Positions 1 to 6,128 of a stretch of DNA of 6,128 nucleotides are shown here, piece after piece. Each line of letters begins with the position of its first letter. The stretch's first letter is position 1. The stretch is from Candidatus Absconditabacterales bacterium (GTDB lineage Bacteria > Patescibacteria > JAEDAM01 > Absconditabacterales > Absconditicoccaceae): assembly GCA_938010495.1 (NCBI GenBank), contig CALLUT010000064.1, positions 1 to 6,128 of the forward strand. Reading direction: 5' to 3'. A program made the position numbers and the translations under genes. The notes below the pieces were generated by a model. The model ran no database searches and had not been told where the DNA came from. It saw only the letters and a list, made by a program, of their open reading frames with translations.

Positions 1-1
1 A

Positions 2-484
2 ACATTCCAACTGCCAAAAAAATATCAACAAAAAATTCGTGAGAAAATGAAAAAAATTACTGATCTAGATCAGTTACATAAATATTGATTAATTAGTTAT
101 AAACTCAAAACTGAACTCATGCATACAACACCTGAAGAAGCAAAAAAACAAGTACACAAAGAAGAAACTATCACCATGGCTATAGAACACTACAAAGATA
201 TATATCAACAATTGAGAACAACTGAACTCCTAACATGATGTGCGATTTGATACGAAGAAAATCAATGAATATCATTTAAAAAAGAGATCTCCGACTGGAC
301 ACATTACTGATACGATCAAGAAAAATACGAGGCTTGACCTGATCACCGAGCAAAACGATTCTGAGATAAGGTTACTCCAGAAATGCGTGTAAAATATTTC
401 AATAGTATGATAGATCAAACATTCAACTGACGAAAAAAATCCCAAGACTGAACATGGGAAATTATCGAAGCTGATTTTTCATAG
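2..484 (+). CDS. Unrecognised protein, C-terminal part (gene enters from left edge), table 25
   Basis: With TGA read as glycine, this frame is open from the window edge to a TAG at 482-484, giving 160 visible residues. All nine glycines are encoded by TGA and no GGN codon is used. The product is hydrophilic. A lysine- and glutamine-rich, probably helical first half is followed by a segment rich in Trp, Tyr and Asp (EISDWTHYGYDQEKY) and the tail TWEIIEADFS. No signal peptide, membrane span or known catalytic motif is visible. Internal ATGs at 47 and 119 could be starts, but the frame stays open upstream of both and neither has a clear ribosome binding site, so I treat it as truncated by the window. 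It converges on sanA with only 17 bases between the stops and no hairpin terminator there, so its transcript probably reads into antisense sanA. I do not recognise the family. Confidence 0.7.
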
Positions 485-501
485 TACGATGACAACAAAA
501 A

Positions 502-1167
502 CTACCCTACCCAACCATTACTTTCACCATCAATCGGTACAGGTTCACCAAGAAATTTTGGGGATGATCAAAATAGTACTTCTCAATATGCTTTTACACG
601 TGCTAGGTGTTCTCTAAACATCATCCTGTCTCGTCGACGAGGTTGGTATCATCAGGCTTTGACTCATCGAGCATCGATTCCTAATGACCTTGCAAGATAG
701 ACTGCTCTATACAGATGAAATTCTTGTGTAGATATTGCTGCTGTTTGTACTTCAAAAATTGCTTTTCCACGATACATCGTATCATAGGTATCAAATCAAG
801 CAAAGTCCTGGAAAATCAATGATTTGTCTATTCATTCTTTAAAAGCAAAATTTCTCATAGCACGGACTTCGTTATATTCTTCAGTTCAATTGTCTCAGCT
901 AATAAGAATTGTTGGCACATATCATTTATTATAGAGATCTATAGCGTTCATCATTCTTCACCGCGTTACACTACTCAAACGACCATCGCTATACACTGCA
1001 GCACCAGGGATTATAACTGTTTGAAATTGTATTTTTTCTGGTAACTCACTTGTATCATCAACAATGTATGGTGAAGATATTGAAACAACTACCGCGTTAG
1101 TAAATGTAATAACACCTAACAATAGGGTTCATAAACTTATTATTCATTTCCAAAGGAAACGTATCAT
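502..1167 (-). CDS. sanA: SanA/YdcF-type DUF218 membrane-anchored protein
   Basis: The 221-residue product is full length for the SanA/ElyC-type DUF218 family, whose E. coli members are inner-membrane proteins affecting envelope barrier function or cell-wall synthesis; their chemistry is not well defined. Residues 8-31 form one hydrophobic span after a short basic start (MIRFLWKG), giving an N-in anchor with the domain outside. The domain shows VIIPGAAVYSDGRLS (51-65), ISGDNGTEEYNE (89-100), DFAGFDTYDTMYR (121-133), STQEFHLYRA (146-155) and the SanA-like ending PKFLGEPVPI (203-212). Thirteen of 22 glycines are TGA, including G91, G94 and G124 in conserved motifs; the standard code would break the gene. 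The ATG at 1167-1165 follows the mutL TAG after a single base, so translation is probably coupled to mutL. No good ribosome binding site is seen. The family is clear from motifs; the substrate is unknown. Confidence 0.9.
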
Positions 1168-1168
1168 A

Positions 1169-2989
1169 CTAATGTCTTTCAAATAAAGCTTCAACAAATT
1201 TTTTCTCAACTCTTACGACGCTTGGTCTTCAATGTTGACAGACGAAGAGCCCATCAATTATCGACATACCATCAGTTAATAATTGTTTCATTTCGTTCAT
1301 ACTCAGTTTTTGTCATGCTTTGATCGATGCTTTACACGCTTTCATTCATAACATCTCATCGATAATAATCCCAAACAACTCTTTTGGATCATCTGGTAAC
1401 GTATCTTGTCATCGAACTCGTTGCATAACCAAATCACAATCAATTTTCCACTGTGCAAACACAGCAGGTACGGCATACAATACTACTTTTCATTCTCAAA
1501 ACAATGCTCAATCAAATCAAATTGATGACAAATTGTCAAGAAGTGGTTCTACATCTAGATGTTTTGGAAATCATACTGTTAGTGGTTGCAGCAATACTTC
1601 AGTTGCAAATCATCACTCACGAACCGCTACTCTCATTTTCTCAAACGCCACTCTTTCTGCCAAAGCATGTTGATCGATATAGTAGACATCATTTACTCAC
1701 TGAGCAACGATATAACTTTGCCGCAACTGCCCCAAGATTCTAATATGATCATCTGCAAAACTCATTTCGTTTGATTCTTCTATTCACAAACTAGACGTTA
1801 CAGAAACAGATCATCAACCACCCAGCAATGCTCATTGAAATGCATCTGCATTTCATGATTGGACAGATCATCAACTACCTTGTGATCCATCAGAAACACT
1901 GGATCCCCATGATTTCATTGCTTCAACTCATCCACTCGAAACTCCTGTTGGTCTGACTGGATGTTTTGTAAATGCTGCATAATTTACTTTGTGTTCACCA
2001 AGTTGTTCTTTGATCGATTCTTTTACACGCGTAAAGATTCCTCCTGGATCAAGGAACTTCACTTCCAACTTTCTCGGGTGCACATTTACATCAACCAATG
2101 TTGGGTCTATATCTACAAACATAATCGCAAACGGATAGCTCCCTGGAACAATTTGTCTGTCATATGCATCCATAATAGACTTTTTCAACAATCTGTCTTG
2201 TACTGGTCTTTTGTTAACGAAGATATGCATGTTTTGACCTGTTGGGAAGTGTAAGCTAGCATCACCAACCACACCAAATACATGAATTTTTTCGTCACTC
2301 CATTCAACAACTTTCCATTTTCATGCTCGATCATCTTGATAGATAGCTCACAACCTTTCCATAACACTTCCACATGGTTTCAAGTTGAAGATGTTTTTTC
2401 AATTATTTTCTAACACAAGCTCTTTGTCCCAATGAATCAAACTATAGGATAAAAATAACTGTTTAATATAGTTTCGTTCAGTCCCATCTGTCTTGAGAAA
2501 TTTTTCGCGGGCTGGTACAGAGTGAAACAGGTCCGAAACACTCACAATCGTCCCATGATCAAATGCTACAGCGACTTGTTTGGTTTGATAGACTCATCAG
2601 TCTTTCCACAATTCATTTCCAACCAACGCTGGATCTGGCGAATCTTTATGTCTTGTTTGTATTCTAAAGGTACTTACTTCCCCAATACTCGCCAACGCCT
2701 CTCCTCTAAATCCATAACTCTTGATCGTTTCCAAGTCACTGTCAGTAGTAATTTTTGACGTAGCATAACGTTCTATCGTAAGCATCAAATCTTCAGCAGA
2801 AATACCTGCTCCATTATCTTGTAGCTGTATCAATTTCTTTCATCATTTTTCGATACTGAGAACCAAACGTGTTGCTCACGCATCCAAAGCGTTTTCCAGC
2901 AACTCTTTCACCACAGCAACTGGGCGTTCCACAATTTCTCATGCTTTCAACTTATTTATCAGATGTGGTGGAAGTTTTTTTATAGGCAT
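1169..2989 (-). CDS. mutL: DNA mismatch repair protein MutL with endonuclease motif
   Basis: MutL couples mismatch recognition by MutS to strand removal. This 606-residue protein is complete and of normal length. The N-terminal GHKL ATPase has AGEIVERP (16-23), catalytic E29 and N33 in KELLENALDAGA, DNGAGI (58-63), K79 and YGFRGEALASI (92-102). The second domain has FVNKRPVQDRLL and VDVNVHPRKLEVKF. A Gly/Ser-rich linker spans about 350-412. The C-terminal domain carries the metal-endonuclease motif DQHA-x2-E-x4-E at 439-450, ACKAS at 551-555 and CQHGRP at 584-589, so it should be a nicking MutL as in bacteria without MutH. Twenty-nine in-frame TGA codons are read as Gly, including G17, G38 and G587, which are invariant in the family. 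The ATG at 2989 aligns with the usual MutL start and an in-frame TAA lies upstream. AAGGA sits only one base before it, too close for a standard ribosome binding site. A weak promoter could overlap the upstream terminator (TTGCAA, 16 bases, TATGCT). mutS is not in the window. Confidence 0.97.
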
Positions 2990-3025
2990 ATCCTTGATTC
3001 ACTCATAAAATTACCCAAAGCATAA

Positions 3026-3059
3026 TAAAAAATCTCCGTCTTGCAACGGAGGGTTTTAT
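3026..3059 (-). terminator. Rho-independent terminator after the unknown two-gene operon
   Basis: A 6-bp G+C-rich stem (CTCCGT at 3034-3039 pairing with ACGGAG at 3046-3051, 6-base loop) is flanked by T-runs on both strands. Read on the minus strand it lies five bases past the TAA of the 3056-4435 gene and is followed by ATTTTTTATT, a normal terminator layout. On the plus strand it is followed by GTTTTATTTTTT and could also stop transcription, but no plus-strand gene ends here. It separates the AT-rich operon from mutL, so mutL probably has its own promoter. Confidence 0.75.
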
Positions 3060-4435
3060 TTTTTATCTAAAAATTCAACTATAGCTCTATTTCAATTTGC
3101 TGTTATTTTTACAGGAGTAGTTATTTTTTGTTTTTCATCAGAAAATCTTTTAAAGTAGAGATTCTTGTAATTCTCAGAAATATAGTTTTTTGGCAAAACT
3201 ACATATAAATCAGTATTAAATGCTTCAGATATTCATAAATGTCAATCGCAAAAAGCTTTCGAAAGATAATATAAATTTGAACGTTCTTTGATTATCACTT
3301 TTCTTCTTTTTGACATATATTCATTAATAGCCTGAGATCATCACTCTAGGAGTGTTCAAATTTCCTTCGCATACATTTTGGGGTTACCATTTTTTATTGT
3401 GATATCAAATATTTCTCATTCAGGGTTTGTTATTCCCCTAGAAAAAATAGTCTCTATTTCATATTCTTTGAGAGGCCTATCTAATTGAAACTTATTTTTA
3501 ATATGTTTATCTGATGACCTATGATACTGAAGAAAATAATGTTCCCCTTGCGGTGTTGTCTGATATTCAAGTACAGGAGCATGGTTATTACTAAACCTTT
3601 CTAGACAAGTAACTTCTTGATATCCTTCTATCAGAGAAGTCATTGCATCAATCATAGAATTTGGCAGCACTGATCACTCGCTCATAACCACTTTCCCATT
3701 TTCAAGAATAGTATAGTTTTCGATTGCCATTTTATAATCTTTGGGGTTAGTCTCTTTGGTGAAGACATGAAAACGGTTTTCGATATTTTTATCAATAATT
3801 ACAGATCTATTATATCATGGAATTTGTTCCCAATAAGAAAAAGAAAGATTATCTAATTTATTATCCATATCTTTTTTAAGGTATTTGCAATATCAATATA
3901 AATGAGCATTCTCTGCGGCATGCATTTTCTTCGCAATATTAATATTTTTCTCTTCAGAATTTTTAAGAAAGCCAGCAATAAGTATTTTTTTGAAATCGTA
4001 CCTACTTGTTATTTCTTCTAAACTCTTACGATTTAATCATAGTTCCCTATTTCGTCTTTTTTCCAGCTCAATTTTTTCTAAGTTGATGTTATAGCTATAA
4101 AACAATCAAGCATCTCAATCATATTCATCTCTATTTTCACTTCTCATAATTATTTTTCCTCCTTCTCTCACATACTCCTGAGCTTCAGAAAAAGAAAACC
4201 TTCTAGGAACAAGTATACCTTTAGATGATGCATATTCAGCTATGTCATTCTTCGGTTGTACTGGTAAGTTTTCTAAATAAAAATCTTCTGAGTCTTGTAA
4301 TGGATTTTTAATTTCCTTTCGATCAAAAAAAACATCTCTGATGTCACGTTGAGTTTTTGTTTTAACTTTATTTATTCAACTAAAAAAACTACGTGTACTT
4401 AAAGCTAATGTTTTAATCTTCCCAAAAAAAGTCAT
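3056..4435 (-). CDS. Unrecognised 459-residue protein; weak ATP-grasp/PEP-synthase-like signatures
   Basis: Read with TGA as glycine, this is one frame from the ATG at 4435-4433 to a TAA at 3058-3056. Fourteen of about 24 glycines are TGA. The product is charged, soluble-looking, with no signal peptide or membrane span. Residues 91-112 read GGKIIMRSE, then DEYDGDAGLFYSY. Residues 251-275 contain SEGSVLPNSMIDAMTS, and 289-306 contain LEYQ, then YFLQYHR. The order IxRSE...D..AGLF and later E-x-Q...LQ-x-x-R resembles the ATP-binding half of PEP synthase and pyruvate phosphate dikinase (RSS...ED...AG, ending in LQ.R), an ATP-grasp fold. This is a motif impression only: the second serine of RSS is Glu here, and no PEP-binding or phosphohistidine domain follows. 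It starts 8 bases after the upstream gene's stop with no clear ribosome binding site, so it is probably co-transcribed and perhaps coupled. Very low G+C compared with mutL. Confidence 0.8.
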
Positions 4436-4443
4436 ATAATTAT

Positions 4444-5718
4444 TTACTCAGTAAATTCCCGTAATTTATGTTTATTATATTTGAAGAGAATATTATCAAC
4501 CATTTCTTCATTAAAAGACATAGTTGAGGTTAGGACTTCTTCAATTTTTCAAATTATTTCATAAATATATTCACTATCAAATTTCAGAACAACAGGCTTT
4601 AATTTCTCTTTTGATATTTCGACCCCTCATAATACTGCTTGTGTAAATTCTCTATCAGTCAACAAATTTCTTCTAGATTTCCGCTTTAGTCTTCTTTTTT
4701 TTCTATCTATTTGATCTCCCCTAGTTGCGTCAACTGTCCATACATTCATTGTTTCATAATCTAATCAAAATAGATCTGTTGATCAAATCCAATCATCAAA
4801 ATTACTAGAAACATACCGTTCTTGTGAAGTGTACATACTCAACAATAAACAAAGTATAATTTCCAATATTTCATTAATTCATCAACATCAATTTAGTTTA
4901 TCTCACAAAGTTAACTCGTTATATAAAGAATCAACTTGAATGTCATGAGCTTTCTTTTTACGATAGGTAAATTTTGATAAATAGTCGATAAAAAGTGAAA
5001 TATTGTCTGTATCAATTCATTCTTTTTTATATGAAGCTTCTACCTTACTATTAAACTTTTCAAGCTGTTCTTTCTGTTCTTGAGTCATTACTGAAGGAAG
5101 AATTTGATTGTATTGTGGGCTACTAATTACAAATTGAATAAATCTTAATATCCTACGAGAATCAGTTCTATTAATCGCACCTAGTATCATTGGTTCTAAT
5201 CATAATCATGGTACCAATCAAAATTTTTGAGCGACGATATTTGCAACGTGAGTCGAGTTAAAAAAGTCTTCTTGATTGAAAACTGAACGAGATGTTATTT
5301 CATTATTAAACTCAGAAAAATTATTCATTTTTATCTCAGAATATTGTTGTGTGGATACTTTTTTTCACATGCGAAACAGTAATGATTCAACTTCTTTAAA
5401 AACATGATATTCTAAATTTTCATATTTATTTATATCATTTCATATTCATGCTATTTTAGATACTCATATTTCTTCTCAATACTTGTGAAGTATTTCTTTA
5501 TAGAAATTTTGGTCGATATTTTGACTAATCTTTTTGATTTCTTCCCATCCATATTGTACCTTGTTCGGGATTCACAAAGTTTCTACTATTTCTTCACACA
5601 CATGATCTGATGATCTAGCAAAAATATACATATCATGTATATGGTTTTGTTTCAAAATAATTTTTTGTATATTATTATCTAATGAAGCATTCGTGTCTTT
5701 CAAAGTAGCACTGATCAA
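4444..5718 (-). CDS. Unrecognised, mainly helical protein of about 424 residues; first gene of the AT-rich operon
   Basis: With TGA as Gly, the frame is open from a TAG at 5784-5782 down to a TAA at 4446-4444. Eighteen of 22 glycines are TGA. The start is uncertain. The promoter at 5743-5770 puts transcription start near 5735, so codons upstream of that cannot be used. TTG at 5718 has a weak GAAGA about six bases before it and is chosen here; TTG at 5703 and the first ATG at 5631 (395 residues) are alternatives. Visible features are GLVPGLGLEPM near 167-177, a hydrophobic stretch EIILCLLLSMY near 287-297 that looks more like a buried helix than a membrane anchor, and a very basic patch RKKRRLKRKSRR at 339-350 that could contact nucleic acid. 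No signal peptide is visible and no catalytic motif is recognised. It lies 8 bases upstream of the 3056-4435 gene, so the two products probably act together. Family unknown. Confidence 0.75.
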
Positions 5719-5742
5719 AATTTTTCTTCGCAGTAAAACACT

Positions 5743-5770
5743 TTTATATTCAAAAAAATATGCTTGTCAA
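5743..5770 (-). promoter_or_regulatory. Near-consensus sigma-70-type promoter for the two-gene operon
   Basis: On the minus strand, TTGACA (5770-5765, perfect -35) is followed after 16 bases by TATAAA (5748-5743, five of six -10 bases). It lies just downstream of the terminator of the preceding gene and just upstream of the 4444-5718 gene. The predicted transcript start near 5735 leaves a leader of only about 17 bases to the TTG at 5718, or about 105 bases to the ATG at 5631. No operator repeat was found around it. Confidence 0.65.
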
Positions 5771-5793
5771 TAACTTAAACTCTACAAATCAAT

Positions 5794-5832
5794 AAAAAAA
5801 GTAGTCCGCATCACATAAGTGATACAGACTAC
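5794..5832 (-). terminator. Strong Rho-independent terminator of the right-edge gene
   Basis: The arms 5801-5814 and 5819-5832 can form a 14-bp stem, including two G-U pairs on the minus-strand RNA, around a 4-base loop. On the minus strand the stem is followed directly by seven T residues (5800-5794). The TAG stop of the upstream gene (5831-5829) lies inside the 5' arm, so the hairpin starts within the end of the coding region. It insulates the AT-rich operon from upstream transcription. Confidence 0.9.
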
Positions 5833-6128
5833 GTTACCATAAATCATCATCTTAAACTCTCATACGTCCAATACACAACATTTGTTAAAAGACTATTGAG
5901 TCGGATTGTCTCATGCAAGTCAACATTTCCAGACTTACTTGCCTCGTAAACAAGATCTGATAAAAGTGAATCAGGAAAATGGATTTCATCAGTCACATTT
6001 TCTGTTGCAAATTTGTAGATGAAAGAACCTTCCTTTTCTTCTAAGCATTGCATAGAAGTACTCTTCAATAGAATAGCACTGTAATGCAAATGTCTAAATT
6101 GTTTTTCGATGAGATCACTGTAAGGATG
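5829..6128 (-). CDS. Unrecognised protein, C-terminal 99 residues (runs off right edge)
   Basis: The frame is open from the right edge to the TAG at 5831-5829. Under the standard code it would appear to stop at 5847, but that TGA and the next one are read here as Gly-Gly, so the tail is ESLRGGFMVT. The TTG at 6089 need not be a start, because the frame continues upstream to the edge. Visible residues include a beta-like stretch HYSAILLKSTSM, then EGSFIYKFATENVTDEIHFP, then a helical end with LLSDLVYEASKSG and NSLLTNVVYWTYESL. No catalytic motif, membrane span or known family is recognised. Its G+C (about 35% in a sampled line) is closer to mutL than to the neighbouring operon. It ends in its own strong terminator, so it belongs to a different transcription unit from the 4444-5718 gene. 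Confidence 0.65.

Noticed and set aside
1..81. Frame-1 reading from the left edge, ending in TAA at 79-81, as the end of another gene
   Set aside because: Frame 2 is open through the same bases and continues into the 484 stop, so it is the more economical reading; the frame-1 stretch is only 26 codons.
1320..1774. Three overlapping plus-strand open frames inside this span (117, 96 and 62 codons)
   Set aside because: They lie antisense to mutL's C-terminal domain, which has unmistakable conserved motifs on the minus strand. Their translations look random.
2185..2373. Minus-strand 62-codon frame overlapping mutL
   Set aside because: It is in a different frame from mutL and has no family features; mutL continues through it in its own frame with conserved motifs.
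1961..2758. Plus-strand open frames at 1961-2254 and 2522-2758
   Set aside because: Both are antisense shadows of the mutL ATPase and second domains.
1169..2989. mutL as a degraded pseudogene with many nonsense mutations
   Set aside because: Every interruption is TGA, never TAA or TAG, and many fall on invariant glycines. The frame and all motifs are intact, which is recoding and not decay.
502..2989. TGA read as tryptophan (table 4, Mycoplasma-type)
   Set aside because: Conserved positions at TGA are glycines (DAGA, SGDNG, CxHGRP), and TGG is still used at apparent Trp positions.
3019..3046. mutL promoter (TTGCAA, 16 bases, TATGCT) on the minus strand
   Set aside because: Each box matches only four of six consensus bases in AT-rich DNA and the -35 lies in the terminator loop, so it is mentioned under mutL but not called.
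3416..3670. An independent 84-residue protein with a GTG start at 3670
   Set aside because: It is an internal piece of the 3056-4435 gene cut by TGA codons at 3674-3676 and 3416-3418, which are glycine here.

Overview
The window reads as a fragment of a chromosome or contig from a Gracilibacteria (BD1-5) or related candidate-phylum bacterium that decodes UGA as glycine (translation table 25). Under the standard code the genes look shattered. When TGA is read as Gly, six clean coding regions tile almost the whole window. The six contain about 85 in-frame TGA codons, and none ends at TGA (stops are four TAG and two TAA). In the two recognisable proteins, TGA falls on invariant glycines: AGE, DAGA and CxHGRP of MutL, and SGDNG and AGF of SanA. 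CGG and CGA codons fit arginine, which argues against the Absconditabacteria lineages in which these are thought to mean Trp.

Layout. At 2-484 (+) is the 3' end of an unrecognised gene that enters from the left edge. It converges, with a 17-base gap, on a two-gene minus-strand unit, mutL (1169-2989) followed by a sanA/ydcF-type DUF218 membrane protein (502-1167). These two are separated by one base. A bidirectional-looking hairpin terminator (about 3026-3059) separates this unit from a second minus-strand operon of two unrecognised genes, 4444-5718 and then 3056-4435, which are 8 bases apart. That operon is preceded by a near-consensus promoter (TTGACA, 16 bases, TATAAA) at 5743-5770 and a strong 14-bp terminator hairpin at 5794-5832. 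The hairpin ends a further minus-strand gene (5829-6128) that runs off the right edge.

How the parts relate. mutL encodes a complete DNA mismatch-repair protein with an intact ATPase domain and an intact C-terminal endonuclease motif. SanA-type proteins act at the cell envelope, so the pairing looks like packing rather than a shared pathway. The central operon is much richer in A+T (sampled lines 18-25% GC, against about 35-42% in mutL and the right-hand gene) and has its own promoter and terminator, so it looks like a self-contained accessory cassette. Its genes use TGA for glycine heavily, so it did not arrive recently from an organism with the standard code. Its downstream protein has weak motif resemblance to the ATP-grasp/PEP-synthase N-terminal fold; its upstream protein is unlike any family I recognise. 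No tRNA, rRNA, CRISPR array, transposase or long repeat was seen, and no gene-free stretch exceeds about 85 bases.
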